Counted from the first letter of the stretch, positions 33,841 to 45,555 are shown. The stretch is DNA of 64,000 bases from Jaminaea rosea (GCF_003144245.1 NW_020289991.1:62001-126000), one strand, 5' to 3'. Translations and numbers: made by a program. Notes: generated by a model not told the origin, from the sequence alone.

Positions 33841-35770
33841 CTATGCGCTCGCCTCCTTCTCTCCCTCCTCTCCACCGTCGACAATGGCAGCCTTGCCCAA
33901 TCGCTTCTCCACCTCCTCGATCCTCTCTTTCGTCTTCCTGTCCTGGTTTTCAACAAAGTAGCGACGCTTGAGCTTGAGATTCTCGACGACGCGAGGCACG
34001 TCGGCCGAGCTGGTGGGCGGGGGGATCGAGAGAGAGAGCAAAGCGCTGAGGTGGCCGACGGGAACCTTGAGGTCGCTGCGCGCTGCAGCCGCAGGAGTCT
34101 CATCCTCATCCGCAGGAGCCTCACCAAGAGCAAGCGGCTTGCCCTTCTTACTGCCCTGCTTCTTCCCCTTCTTCCCTCCCGCGGAAGAACCAGCAAAGTA
34201 CGAGTCCTCGGCACTCTCGCTGCCCTTCTTCTTGATCGCTTGGCCGTACGACGTGTCGGCCTCAACCTTACGTACGTCAAGCTGCTTGGCTCCAGGTACC
34301 GACGACGGCGTGGCCTTGCTTGCTGCGGCGCTCTGCGTTGCGTTACCGCCAAAGTAGGCGATCAAGACGTCGCAGTCTTCGATCTCCTGGGCAAAGGCGG
34401 GCATGGCGGCTTCCTCGCGCATGAGGGCTTCCTGCTCCTTGCGCTTCGAGTCCTCGTGTGCCTGCACGTGCGAGTGTGTGGATGCGAAGTATCAGCTTTA
34501 TGTTCGTGGGCTCGCCCAGTCAGCAGACGCTCTCGCGCACCTTCCTCTCGGCCCTCTGAGCCTCGGCCCTCTTCTCCCTCTCCGCCTGGCTCTTGGCGTA
34601 CCAGTCATCCTGTGCCTGCCTGTATGCGCCGTTGCGCTCCCTCCTCTCTCCGTAGAGATCGTCGAGCTGGGCTGAGAGCTTTGTGCGTTGGTCGATGAGC
34701 TTCTGGCGCGAACCGGCAGACTTCTCAAACTCGGACTGGATGGTGTCGAGCTGTGCGCGATGGGAGTGAGAACGATGAGTGAGCTCGGGGACTGAATGTT
34801 CGATATTGAGCGGCACGGGCTCACCTCCTTCTTGATGGCGTCGTACCGCTCGCTGAGCTGCCTGCCCTCCGGATTGTCGAGCGTCTTGCGCAGCTCATCG
34901 GCACGCTTGCGGTCCTCATCAATTGCCTGACGAGAAGTGTGAGCCGCTCTGCTCTGTCAGCAATCAATCGATCTCGCTCCGCCCACCCTTGACTGCGCAG
35001 ACGCACCTTCTGCTGAGCCTCGAAGCCCTCAATGCCACGCCTCGACTTGCGCAGGTTGGTCATCTCGGCCAAGGCACGCTTCTCGTCTACGATCTTCATG
35101 CTGCCGGACTCGACTTGCGCTTGGAGGCGGGCGATTGCAGAGTCGACGTCGGCAACGGTCTTGTAGGGACTGCGGGTGCGTTGAGGGGGAATAGCGTTGG
35201 TCAGCAGCTGGTGGACAGGATGCATGCCGGTCATGCCGCACGCCGCACTTACGACTTGCTGCGAGAGGCTTGGAGGTCCTTGACCTGTCGGGGAGAGACG
35301 GCAGAGGAGTCAGCATACACGAGCGGGCAGGAAACAACGCTTCGTGCTAGTGCTCGCGCTCGCAATCGCCTCCGCACCTTCTTGTTCGTCTGCTCCTGCA
35401 ATGCCTTCAACTCATCGAGGACCTTTCCCCTCGCACCCTTGTTGCCGGCCTGCTGTCCCCTCAGCTCATCCAGCTCAGCACGCAGCTTCTGCCTTCGCTG
35501 ACCCTGCGGTGTATTGGCCGACGGTCCAGCGCCGGACAAGAGAGACTTGACATTGTTGACTTCGCCCTGGACCTTTTCAATCTCCTTCTTGAGGCGGTCC
35601 ATCTCGCCATCGTGGTGAGCCTTGTCTGGCTTGCCGTGTGAACCGGCCATCTTGGCGATGGTGACGTTGTAGGACTTGGCAGGGGCGGGCGTGGCTGCAG
35701 AGGCGGCGGCGGCACCATTGCTGCCGTTTGTGCTGGCCTTGGGCGTGGCTGCGTTCGCTACTTCTGACAT
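33841..35770 (-). CDS. BFR1: Nuclear segregation protein BFR1 homologue
   Basis: Six exons (35770-35378, 35284-35253, 35169-35007, 34926-34825, 34750-34541, 34461-33841) encode 506 residues. One exon is only 32 bases. The protein is a long charged coiled coil: HDGEMDRLKKEIEKVQGEVN, QRRQKLRAELDELRGQQAGN, SIARLQAQ-like helices with MKIVDEKRALAEMTNLRKSR, and QLDDLYGERRERNGAYRQAQ. It ends with the conserved PAFAQEIEDCDVLIAYF and LKLKRRYFVENQDRKTKER blocks. In yeast Bfr1 binds mRNA, associates with polysomes and Scp160 at the endoplasmic reticulum and affects ploidy. It is transcribed divergently from the proteasome gene, 284 bases apart. Confidence 0.88.
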
Positions 35771-36054
35771 GGTGAATGTATGCGGGGTGGTGAGGATGAG
35801 AAGTGTTGGTTGAGAAGGAGCGAGCGGGCAGCACCTCACCTCGCAGCCAAGGCCGCCTGGGCGGCCACTCGGCGGGCCTGAGCGCTTCACTTGGCCTCGG
35901 CCTCGGCGGGGCGGCATTGGAGCAGCCCTCGGAGCCGTGCGGCCAGCCACGACGACGACGACAGGCTGACGTCTACGCATGGGCCACATTCAAGGGCGAG
36001 TCGACCGCGAATTGAGCGTCCAATCAATCACTTGGATTCACCACCACTCTCGTC

Positions 36055-37111
36055 ATGGCCATGCTCTACTCGTCCAACGGCATGATGCATGCTCCGCAGA
36101 GATCGCAGGCTTCCGCCTCTCAATCGGTTGCCACTCCCACTGGACACCAATTCTCTCCCTACGACAGCAATGGTGAGTCTGCGAGCCGCGCTGAACCAAG
36201 CTGATGGCATGGCTCGCGGATGGGATGGTCCGCTGACAATGCTGTTCTATCGCTGCCCCCCCAACTCCAGGCGGATCTATCCTCGCCATCGCCGGCCCAG
36301 ACTTCTGCGTTGTAGCAGGTGACACCCGACAGTCAACAGGTTATAACATCCAAACCCGCTACAAGCCCAAAGTCTTCCGCCTCAACGACAAGGCTACCCT
36401 CGCCACCAACGGCTTCTCCGCCGATGCCGAGGCTCTCGTAGACCGCATCAAGCAGCGCCTGGTCATGTACCGTCACAACCACGGCACACACATGTCGCTC
36501 AGCGCCATTGCGAGGATGGTATCGACGATGCTGTATGGGAAGCGTTTCTTCCCCTACTACGTGTACAATATTTTGGGGGGAGTGGATGAGGATGGCAAAG
36601 GGGCCGTATATTCGTTCGATCCTGTAGGAAGCTACGAGAGGGAGCATTGCAGGGCAGCCGGTGCTGCACAGTCGCTCCTCCAACCCTTCCTTGACAACCA
36701 GGTGCGTGGCGGGCGCGTAACGAATCGCGAGAGGATGTGGCTATATGCTGACCCAAGATCACTCCCGACCTCTGCGCCGCGCCCCGCCAGATCAACTTCA
36801 AGAACCAACACCCCACACCGAACCGCCCCATCCCCGAGCCAGGCAGCTATGACCTCGCAACCGTGTTGCGCATCACGATGGACTCCTTCTCAGGAGCGAC
36901 GGAGCGACACATCGAGGTGGGAGACGGCCTCGAGATGTTCATTGTGCGCAATGCGCCTGCAGAGGGAGAAGCGGCATCGAGTAGCGAAGGGGCAAAGACG
37001 GCCAACTTGGATCTGGCGTCACTGTTCGGCGCTGTGGAGGCGCAGGGTGGGGAGGATGAGCAGACGCAGGGGGTTACAATGGTGGTCAGGAAGGAGCTGA
37101 AGAAGGACTGA
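36055..37111 (+). CDS. PRE7: 20S proteasome subunit beta-6
   Basis: Three exons (36055-36172, 36271-36701, 36791-37111) encode 289 residues. Clear beta-6 features are GGSILAIAGPDFCVVAGDTR (Gly where active subunits have Thr), FFPYYVYNILGGVDEDGKGA, YSFDPVGSYEREHCRAAGAA, LLQPFLDNQINFKNQ and TMDSFSGATERHIEVGDGLE. The subunit belongs to the 20S core and is not catalytic. The last intron could also be read with an acceptor 33 bases earlier, adding ITPDLCAAPRQ; the longer intron was chosen because DNQ followed by NFKNQ matches the family. An acidic Gly/Glu segment near the end is an addition compared with yeast. Confidence 0.93.
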
Positions 37112-37348
37112 GGGGGCTTCAGCCCGATAATATCACATTTCTAGCCAGAATGGTGTTTGCTGCATGAAGTATCTGTCTGATAGAGCTCTGCGCTGAGCAT
37201 CTTCATCAATGTCCTCATCGTAGATTGCGACTCCCTCTCCGCGTGGCTCTTGCCGCTCCCGCCCTGCCGCTCTCCGCCCTCTTGCTCCACGCAACCTCAA
37301 CTCCTTTGTCTCCCTCCCAACCAAACCATCCTCCCCTCATCGCGCACA

Positions 37349-37564
37349 ATGCGTGCTATCCGCTCCACTCTCTTGACCTGCGATGCTGCTCTGAAACAAT
37401 TGCTCCTCTCCCTCGAAGAGTCACGCCCCAACAACGCCCGCTTCGTAATAGAAGACCTCGACGAGACGCACCTCCTCGTCGACTCAAGCATGGTCGACGA
37501 GATTCGCTCCTTGCTGCAGGAAGAGCTAGACAAGAACAGTTGGAGCTTGCAGGAGGGTGCCTAA
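37349..37564 (+). CDS. TFB5: TFIIH subunit TFB5 (TTDA/GTF2H5)
   Basis: A single-exon gene of 71 codons, the standard size. Conserved blocks are MRAIRSTLLTCDAALKQLLL, RFVIEDLDETHLLVD and the C-terminal helix SLLQEELDKNSWSL. The start was set at 37349 rather than at earlier in-frame ATGs because family members begin this way. Role: the small TFIIH subunit that stabilises the complex and stimulates Tfb2/XPB in nucleotide excision repair. It lies 237 bases downstream of the proteasome gene in the same direction. Confidence 0.92.
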   Translation: MRAIRSTLLTCDAALKQLLLSLEESRPNNARFVIEDLDETHLLVDSSMVDEIRSLLQEELDKNSWSLQEGA

Positions 37565-37640
37565 AGCGCGACGCCTCGCTCGAAGACGGTCCGAAAGGAA
37601 GGTTGAATGGGAGATGGGGAGGTGGGGAATGTGAGATGCG

Positions 37641-37641
<1 letters not shown>

Positions 37642-37691
<50 letters not shown>
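37642..37691 (+). repeat. Homopolymer of 50 G
   Basis: An unbroken run of about 50 G, 77 bases after the TFB5 stop and about 210 bases before the first small secreted-protein gene. It could form stacked G-quadruplexes, and its exact length may be unreliable in sequencing. Apart from it the 37565-37902 interval holds no gene. Confidence 0.95.
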
Positions 37692-37902
37692 CGAGCTCCT
37701 CGTGCTTGCGGCCCGCGATCGCGGTAGCGGCCGATGAACGTTAACGGCGGCACGGCAAGGAGAGACGAGCGGGCCGACGCGACGGAGCGTTGCGTTTATG
37801 CTCCTGAGGCGCGTTGGTCGTCGAGGGGCCATGCAATCGCTCATAAAACGATCGATCGAGCTTGAGAATGTCTTTGCGACAACACCAACATCATCGACCA
37901 TC

Positions 37903-38394
37903 ATGCTCGCCAACATACAACAGAGAATCGCTACCCTTCTCCTCCTCATGGTCGCAACAACCTCAGCCGTGGCGGCTGATCAGGTCATCGTAGGCTCGTG
38001 CTATGGCGCGTGAGTATGCTGCGCCCGCCCATTCTCCTCGGAACGACTGTGTCTCTGACCTCTGTTACCATTTCCACACCTCAGACGCGCATGCTCACAA
38101 CCACCGAGCGGTCCTTACGGCTTCCCAGTGCGCTCCTCCCCTAACCAACCTGGCCCTCTCACCCTCGCCGCTGGCTGCCAGAGCTTCCATCCCGCCAACA
38201 CGCCTGGCCTATTCACCATCGAAGTTTGCGATGAGGAGGGTTGCGACGGCAATTGCAAGACGCTGAAGGCTGATGAGGCGAGCGATGCTTGCTATACGCC
38301 ACCAGCGAGGGATGGGAGTGTTGCGAGCCTGTGTCTGACGTGGGAGAGGAAGGGCGGAAAGCAGAAGATCATCATGATGAGGGAGCTGGATTGA
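37903..38394 (+). CDS. Small secreted cysteine-rich protein, tandem family member 1
   Basis: Two exons (37903-38009, 38085-38394) encode 138 residues. The signal peptide is MLANIQQRIATLLLLMVATT with a cut near SAVAA. The mature protein begins VIVGSCYGARAC, which matches the LGWCY...DC start of its four neighbours, and intron 1 sits at the same place and phase. The later block VCDEEGCDGNC...ACYT...LCLTW matches the C-terminal cysteine pattern of the others, but here there is no second intron. It is the most divergent member. No function is known; a secreted effector-like or antimicrobial role is inference from size, signal and cysteines. Confidence 0.7.
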
Positions 38395-38589
38395 GAGAGA
38401 GCCAAAGGCCCAAGACATCGCTACTGCGGCGACGTGGATTGCCACCACTATCTCGAGATACGGCAACGGTCACGCCACCGTCTCCTCTTCAATGCTCCGA
38501 GGTCCCGACCGCAAGCAAGTGCGTGCGATACGACTCATCTGCCAATGAGCGGGTCATCGCCATCTTCTCCACCCGGCTTTACGACCCTG

Positions 38590-39101
38590 ATGACGCGCTA
38601 CTACCTTGGCCTACTCGCCATCACCTGGCTGTTCTTCTGCTCCTCACCCACCACCGCGGGCCAACTTGGGCTCTGCTATCAGACCAAGTGAGTTCCGACC
38701 GCTTGCAAAAAGAGTAGGCCAGGCGCGCCAAAGGGCACGACAGCTCATCGCCCAATTTTCTGTGTGCTTGCGCACAGGGACTGCAAGCCCGCCCCTGAAG
38801 CTCCTGGCCTGACCATCAAGGGCACAGAACTAGGCCCGGCCAGCAACGTGAGCCTCGTGGACACCAAATACTGCATGTCATTCCTCCCTCAGTCGGCCCC
38901 TCGCGTAGGGACGAGCGCTTGTCTGGTGAGAAACCAAGCAAGCGTCGAAGCAGTGGTACCAGCTATAATCGCGGCTTACCTTGGGCTCTTGTCGCACGCG
39001 CGCAGACCAAGATCTGTGGTGAATGCTTCGAGCCCTTCGATCAGGAATGCATGCCTGCGCCTACGGAGCGATGGTTGTGTGTTCAGCAGCATGCGAAGTA
39101 G
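38590..39101 (+). CDS. Small secreted cysteine-rich protein, tandem family member 2
   Basis: Three exons (38590-38687, 38778-38925, 39006-39101) encode 113 residues. Signal peptide MTRYYLGLLAITWLFFCSSP, cut near TTAGQ; the mature start is QLGLCYQTKDC. Intron 1 is phase 2 just before the DC pair and intron 2 is phase 0 after SACL, as in members 3-5. The last exon reads TKICGECFEPFDQEC...WLCV, shorter than in its paralogues. The first methionine of the signal was taken as start; earlier in-frame ATGs would disrupt the signal peptide. Confidence 0.65.
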
Positions 39102-39463
39102 AGCCTACCTTTGAGGGAAGATTACAGCGGACAGTGTCGCGCCAATGTACGACTCCAGATCATCAATGCCACTTTTCGTACGAGTCGCCATACCCCACGC
39201 CCTCGTGACGGCCCAATGGCTCCGCCGATGTGAAAGTCGGGTAATGCTCCGTGCTGTCCGCCCTCGCGCCTTCATTATAAGCGTCGGCTTTCCAGCGTCA
39301 TTCGATAGCCCCGGCGACTGCGCTTGTGGCAAAGGGGAAACGGCTTAGCGGATCGGCCCGCCATGACCGCAAATGGAGATACGCGCAAAGTGAAGGGCAT
39401 CAGAAGCTCCGGTGCAAATTCTCTTCGTTTCCTCTCCATCATGCTCTAGTCGAAAGCATCATC

Positions 39464-39986
39464 ATGACGAAGCTCACTATCATTCTCGTCACCGTCTTGG
39501 CCCTCGTCGCTCCTCGCTCAGTCGTGGCTACTAGCTCGGCCGCTGAAGTCAAGTTGGGCTGGTGTTTCAGCAATGCGTAAGTTGAGCTGCAACCACGCTG
39601 CCAGTCTATAGCCATGCCAAGGACGGTACTCACAAGAAGGACATCTCTCACATCATTGTCGTTGCACAGCGACTGCACCGGCGAGCATCTCCAAGTGAAT
39701 GCTCAGCCAGGCAAAGCGGTGACGCCCCTCACTACCACGGAATTCCCTTATTGCAAGTCTTATCTACACGCCCCTGATCCTCCCGTCACGGCGTACGCAT
39801 GCCAAGTGAGCTGGCCTACGTTTGAAATACTTCTTTTTCCTCGTGATCGTTCTACTGACTGTCTCCTCGCCGCTACTTTAGAATGGCTGCAACGGTCCTT
39901 GCAACATCGGTCAGGCAGGGCAGTGCACCTACCTCAGTCCTGGCAGCGCTGCCAATGCGCGTTTCGAGTGCATTACCCGTGCCTGA
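39464..39986 (+). CDS. Small secreted cysteine-rich protein, tandem family member 3
   Basis: Three exons (39464-39576, 39670-39805, 39882-39986) encode 117 residues. Signal peptide MTKLTIILVTVLALVAPRSV; mature part VKLGWCFSNADCTGEHLQVN, FPYCKSY, TAYACQ, then NGCNGPCNIGQAGQC and FECITRA. Exon 2 is 136 bases, exactly as in member 4, and both introns occupy the same places. The pairing with member 4 is the closest in the cluster and points to a recent duplication. No known domain was recognised. Confidence 0.75.
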
Positions 39987-40278
39987 TGAGGGCAAGCAGG
40001 CAAGAGCTACAAGAGCCGGGCACATCCTCGTCTGTACACTATCCGATGTCTCTCCTCGAAATGTGAATACTTCTCGAGAGTGTCGCCGTCACCTGGAGAG
40101 TTCGTCGCGCTGGAGCTGACAGCTTGGCGCCGGCAAGATGGTCCAAAGCTCGATGCCTCGATCCCGGACAGTACCGTGTACCGTCATCGGAGTGCACGCC
40201 GTCTCCTCTGCGGCCCGAGCACTGCCCCGGTCTGATATGAAGCCGTCGGGCAGCGTCAGCTTCACCACAGGTAGAGAG

Positions 40279-40284
40279 TATAAG
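40279..40284 (+). promoter_or_regulatory. TATA-like element of secreted family member 4
   Basis: TATAAG at 59 bases before the gap to the start codon at 40343, inside GAGAGTATAAGAGCG. Position and context fit a core promoter element for this short gene. Confidence 0.4.
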
Positions 40285-40342
40285 AGCGGGCGTGGAGCAT
40301 CGCTGTCAGTCCCAACCTCACCTCACGCACGACCAGCCCAAC

Positions 40343-40832
40343 ATGACCAAGCTCGCCTCCCTCCTCTCCGCCATCTTCATCCTGGCAGCTGCCTCCTCAG
40401 CCACTCAAGTCAAGCTCGGTTGGTGCTACAGCAACAAGTGAGCGCCCTCCCTTGCCTGTCAAACTCCTTGCTGACCTGAATCACTCCTCTCGCCTCGTCT
40501 AAACGCTCGCTCAGGGACTGCACGGGCGACCCTCTTCAAGTGAACGGGGACAGCGGCAACAAAAGAAACAATATCAACACGTCTCAGTATCCTCACTGCT
40601 CCAGCTTCCTCGCCGCACTTGAGCCCCCGTCTACGGTATTCGCTTGCCAGGTGAGCAGGCGCTGAGTCGCAAAGCTTGTCCTGTACGCGGAGATGCTGAC
40701 TTGTAGAGCTCGATCCCGCAGGGAAGCTGCAGTGATGCGTGCTCCTTGGCTCGTATCGGTCAGTGCACGAAGCTTGACCCACTCAGCACGAGGCCTAGAT
40801 TCGACTGTATTCTGCGTGGTGGGCTGCCCTAG
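40343..40832 (+). CDS. Small secreted cysteine-rich protein, tandem family member 4
   Basis: Three exons (40343-40437, 40515-40650, 40707-40832) encode 118 residues. Signal peptide MTKLASLLSAIFILAAASSA; mature part VKLGWCYSNKDCTGDPLQVN, QYPHCSSFL, TVFACQ, then GSCSDACSLARIGQC and RFDCILRGG. It has eight cysteines in the mature chain, as in member 3. Intron phases are 2 and 0. The near-identical mature start, with faster change elsewhere, suggests a structural constraint on the N-terminal half. Confidence 0.75.
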
Positions 40833-41046
40833 ACGCAGTGTGCCGAAGTCGTGTCCGACCTACCTCTCACGCTGCAATGTAGCTTCAGAGCGCCATCGAG
40901 CCGGTAATGTCATTTTTGCCCTATCCCCTCTTTGTTGACCAGGGCGAAGGGCAGGGGGAACTTGTGATGAGAAGCAACCACTGAAATGCGAATATCTGTC
41001 GTCAGCGCCCCCATCCCTCCTCTCGCACCTAACCTCATCTGTAAAC

Positions 41047-41549
41047 ATGGCTCGTCTCACCCCAGCTCATTTCGTGACCACGCTGACGGCCATCCTTGTA
41101 AGTCTGGTAATCCATGTCTCCTCATCTCCTCATCGCGTCCGTTTAGGCTGGTGTTATCGCTACAAGTTAGTTCGCTCTCTCTTTGCCCGGGCTCTCCATT
41201 CGAGCTGACCTGGATGTCCTTCGACTCATTTGCAGCGACTGCACAGGCGATCCTCTCCTGATCCATGGCTACGTCCACAATCAAGCGATCGGACGCATCC
41301 CCTATTGCAAGTCATTCAAAGCTTACCCTCGACAGTACTTTGACGTGCAGGCTTGTACGGTAAGTCCGCTTGATTCATCGGGTCGGCCACCTTCACTGCT
41401 AACCCTTGGGCGCTCTGCCACAGTCGAGCGAATGTGACTTAGGCTGCCTCAACGCATTGGACGGACAGTGTACCCCGTCTCCGCCTGGGACGGCGGTCTA
41501 TGCCAGGTACGAATGTTTGATAGTGAAGGCGAAAGAGGTCGAGGTGTGA
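41047..41549 (+). CDS. Small secreted cysteine-rich protein, tandem family member 5
   Basis: Three exons (41047-41165, 41236-41359, 41424-41549) encode 122 residues. Signal segment MARLTPAHFVTTLTAILVSL; mature part VRLGWCYRYNDCTGDPLLIH, IPYCKSF, VQACT, then SSECDLGCLNALDGQC and RYECLIVKAKEVEV. Intron 1 uses a GTTAGT donor; phases are again 2 and 0. It closes the cluster: the next gene, TOF1, comes from the other strand 96 bases away. Confidence 0.72.
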
Positions 41550-41645
41550 GCGGAGCGCTTCAATGGCACCAAGAAGAGGGCTGTTGTTGAAGTCTGTGGA
41601 GCTGAGAAGTTATTGCATATTGTCATAAAGCTTGTCACGCCATGT

Positions 41646-44600
41646 CTAGTCGTCGTCGTCATCATCGGCCCTGTTCATGAACTCCATCATAGTCGGCCGT
41701 CGCACCCTAATCACCACATCCTCATCATCGGTGTCCACATCACTATCCTGTCCTACAAACGCGGGGTACTTCCTTGTGAACGTTGCCCTTGACATCGGTC
41801 TCTCATCCTCGTCATCCTCGTCCTCGCTAGACAAGACGGCCGCAGTGCGTTTCCTTGCCGCTGGTTGCGGGCTTGGCGTGACTTTGAACGGCGAGAGCGA
41901 GAGCGATGAGCGCGTGCTTGATTGGCGGGAGGGCTGCGGCAGGTCGTGATCATCGTCCGCGTCACTGTCCTCCACATCAGAACCAAGGAAGAGAGCGTTG
42001 CTTTTGTTCTTGGGCCTGCGTTCCCCCTCCTCCCTCGGCGGTGAAGTAGGCGGAGTGCTGACCCTGCCCGCAGCGACGGGACTACGGCTTGGCCTCGCGC
42101 TACTGACAGGCGAGCTTGCGCCAGCACCACTATTCTGAGCGCGCCACATCCTCTCAATCTGCTCTTCCTCGTCTGAGTCGATCATGTCACCCTCTCCGAG
42201 GAAGCCTTGATTGGCACCGGCGGGAGCTCTGCGCCTGAAGCCCTTGCGCTTGCGTGAATCGCCTGCCAGGTCCTTGCGTCGTCGATGACCACGACGGCGT
42301 GTGCCTCCCAGCTCTTCGTCGTCGTCCGATGAGGATGCAGCAGTGCTCTCGTCGCTGTCACTGCCGCTGACCTCGCCCTGCTCGGCGCGTACAGCCACGG
42401 TCGCCTGCGGCTTCTTCGCAACCCTCTTCCTCGCCGGCTGAACCAAGTCCTCGTAGCGTTCCGCTCCGTATGGAAGCTCGAAGGGCGCTTCCAGGAAGCG
42501 GTCCATCAGCTTGACGTCCGCCTCCAGGTCTCCCGGCAGTACATCAGCAGGAATGCGCCACTGCCAGCAGGTATCGTCGTCTTCATCGCTCTCCAGGCCA
42601 AGGAGGCGGCACAAGAGCTTGAGGGCCGGCAGAGTCGTGGCATCGTGTTGTAGAGGGGCATCGCCCCAGTAAGGAAGGGAGTGAGGCGCCACGAGAGAGA
42701 GGGCTTCGGCGGAAGGTGGTTCGACGGCAAGACTGCGGGCCACAGCTTGCTCGAGCGCCTCTTCGTTGCCATCTGGCAAGCCTTGGCGGAGAGCTTCGCG
42801 CCACATCGGCCCATCCGTGCTCTTGATGACGTCGAGTCGGTCCTGACTGGCAATCTCGAGCGCCGATTTGACCCACGAAACGCGCGCAAGGTGCCCCTGC
42901 TCTGCCAACAGCCCCACGGCGATGCCCACACAGCTGTCCCTCGGGAAGCCAGGCTTGACTTCCACCTCGCGAGGCAACTTGACGGCCTTCGGAGGCTTGG
43001 GCGGCTTCTTGCCTTGCTGCCAAAGCTCCTTCTCTTCCTTGTCGAGCTTTTCAAACTTCTTGAGACAGTACTGCACCAGCTTCTTGGCATCACCCGCCGC
43101 TCGCGGTGCTACGGGCTGCATAGCGGCGTAGAGCTCGCCTTTGTCCTCAATGCCAGCAAGCGCCACTCGGATGTGCGCAGGGAAGAATGCGCGCACGTCG
43201 CCGGCCTTGATGGCTATTCGGTGCAAGATGGCGACGACGTTACTGAGCTGCTCTGCGGGCCGGGTGAAGTCGCGCCATTTGCAGAGGTAGCCTACACAGG
43301 CTTCAACGAGGGGACGCGTGGCAAGGGAGGATTGGAAGCGGGTGAAGGAGACGCGACGCTCGATGTAGAGGTCCTCGGCACGGCGCGGGGCAGCATCGTC
43401 GTCCTCGTTGTCTTGGCCATTGTCTTTGCGCTTCTGACGGGCCTTCTTCGCTCGGACAAAGAGGTGTTCCTGCGGAGCGAAAGGATGACAGGGGCATCGT
43501 GAGCGAGAGCTACTCTATCATGGGCCGTGGCTCGCACGCACCTTGTCCTGCGAGTACTTCTCCAACATCCTCGGCATGACCGTAAGGAAAGCCACAATCA
43601 GATCCAAGAACTCCATAGACTGCGTCGTGTAGCATCGCCCGATACTCAAGCAAACCTTGAGCGTCTCGGCATGGTAGAAATGGTTGGCCAACAAATGGTC
43701 AGCTCCCTCCTGCGCTGCTTCGTCGCCTTTGCGAGACATGTGTTCCACGAGGCGAAGAAGAGACATCCAGAGCTGTACGGCCGCCGAGAGCTCGAGCCAG
43801 TGCTTCGACTCCAGCGAGTCGAGTGAGCGGACGAGAACCATCTTGAAGGACCACTCTTGGAGCCAGGAGTCCAGGAGGGCGAATGACCAACGGGCGCGAG
43901 GTGGTTGGACGACTGGGGTAGAAGACTCGCCTGGTGCTGCGTTCTCTGTAGCGGGTGTGAGTGTAGCCGCTAGTTTCTCCTCCTCCTCACATCGCCTGAC
44001 CCTGAACCAATCGAGGAAGAAAGCGCCAAGCAACATGACCTTCACTCTCGCCTCGTCCAAATCCCCCACCTTCTCCCTCTCGCTTGCAATGTCCTTGAGC
44101 ACACTCCTCGTAAGCGTCTCGAAGCCACTGCTGAGCAAGAAACGATCCGCCCAGTCCTGTAGCGCCTCCCGTGCCGGCTTGGTCCACTCGGCATGAACGC
44201 GAGGAGCACCAGCTTCATTGACTTTGGTGCGTCGCCTGAACTTGCGCCGTGACCTCTGATCGTTGTCGCGACGCAGCTCGGAGACTGACTTGCGCAGAGC
44301 GTTTTGCGTGCGGGCGACGCGACGATCGCCGCTGGTGGTGTAGAAGGAGAGGGTGGTGCCGAACCGGGAGTGGCGGGAGGACGAGGGAGCTGCATTGCGG
44401 CGTTGTCGTGCTTCAGCGTCGAGGAAGGAGCGCAGCTGCGCGGATGAGGATGAAGAAGCGGTAGAAGAGGAAGCCGCACCGCTCTCGTTGCTCTTGCCTG
44501 ATGCCGTTGAGGGTGAAGCAATCGCGGCGGCTCTCTCCCCACCGTAGACCGCAAAGATACAATCCGCAGTCACCACATTCCACTGATTGAACTCTGCCTT

Positions 44601-45555
44601 ATCCGCCCCATTTGCCAGCATCAGCAATGTCTCCAGCACGTGCGTGCGCGCCATAGCGCAGACGAGATCGCTCTGCAGCGTAGACTCAGCGATCTGCTCA
44701 TTACTGCTGAGTGTCGTAGCCAGAGGGTCCCTGATGGCCAGCAAGTTGCGAAAAAGATGTAGAGACATAGCAATCGTCCCGCTGTCCCTCTCCGTGCGCT
44801 GAGACCTGTGCTTGCTGAGTGAGGGCAGAAGGACGTATCGCATCACACAACCCAGAGTATCCCTGCTCGCCGAGTCGCCCCTTGACTCCCCCAAGCGGGT
44901 ACGAAGCACCGCTGCCTTGTAAGCTACCATGCTCTGCTCCAGCGCGATCAAGTGGGCCAGTTGGCTCGCATCCTCCCCTCGCGCTTTCGCGGCACGCATT
45001 TCCGCTTGGGCGTCGATTGGCCAGGTGATCGAGGTGAGCAAGTCGACGCAGGCGAGGGAAATTTTGGAGGAGCGCTCGTCCCCGCCGGCTGTTTTCAGGA
45101 GGAGAGGGATGAGGTTCTGGAGGACGCCTACTTGCGAGAAGACATGCGCTATGATGCGATTTGGATCGTCGCCACCCTCACGCCAGAGACGGCGGAGGTC
45201 GCGCAGGCAGCCTGTCGTCGCGATGAAGTGGGGCAGAGGGAGTGAACAAGAAGTACGCGTTGAGTCGAGCGTCATGTCCACACTCACGCAAGCAATCATC
45301 GCCCAACACGTAGACCGTCTCGATCTTCCCTTCGACTTCAACATCCTCCAGTCCACCAAGAGCGCTCACTACCTCGACTACCGTCCCCTTGACCTCATTG
45401 ATAGCCGCTTCTACCTCTTCAGGCGTGTTCGCGTGTGCCTCGTCCTCGTATGCATCATCGCGAACCCCTCGCTCTCCGTCTGATCGCGAGTCATCCGAGT
45501 CATGCTCCAAGTCGTATTCCTCTAGCAGCTCGAGATCATCTTCGCCGGCATACAT
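41646..45555 (-). CDS. TOF1: Replication fork protection protein TOF1 (Timeless/Swi1)
   Basis: Three exons (45555-45288, 45211-43542, 43469-41646) encode 1253 residues. An acidic start (MYAGEDDLELLEEYD...) leads into the Timeless N-terminal domain: GDDCLRCLRDLRRLWREGGD, IIAHVFSQVGVLQNLIPLLL, ACVDLLTSITWPID, QSMVAYKAAVLR and SLHLFRNLLAIRDP. The second half includes RRVSFTRFQSSLATRPLVEA and KWRDFTRPAEQLSNVVAILH. A long acidic, basic-patched tail ends in RVRRPTMMEFMNRADDDDDD. Role: with Csm3/Swi3 and Mrc1 it stabilises stalled forks and supports checkpoint and cohesion. It shares a promoter region with RFC5. Confidence 0.9.

Noticed and set aside
36758-36790. Earlier splice acceptor in PRE7 adding 11 residues
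   Set aside because: It would insert ITPDLCAAPRQ between DNQ and NFKNQ, which are adjacent in proteasome beta-6 proteins.
42681-43502. Plus-strand frame of 273 codons inside TOF1
   Set aside because: Antisense shadow of the Timeless coding sequence, with no recognisable motif.
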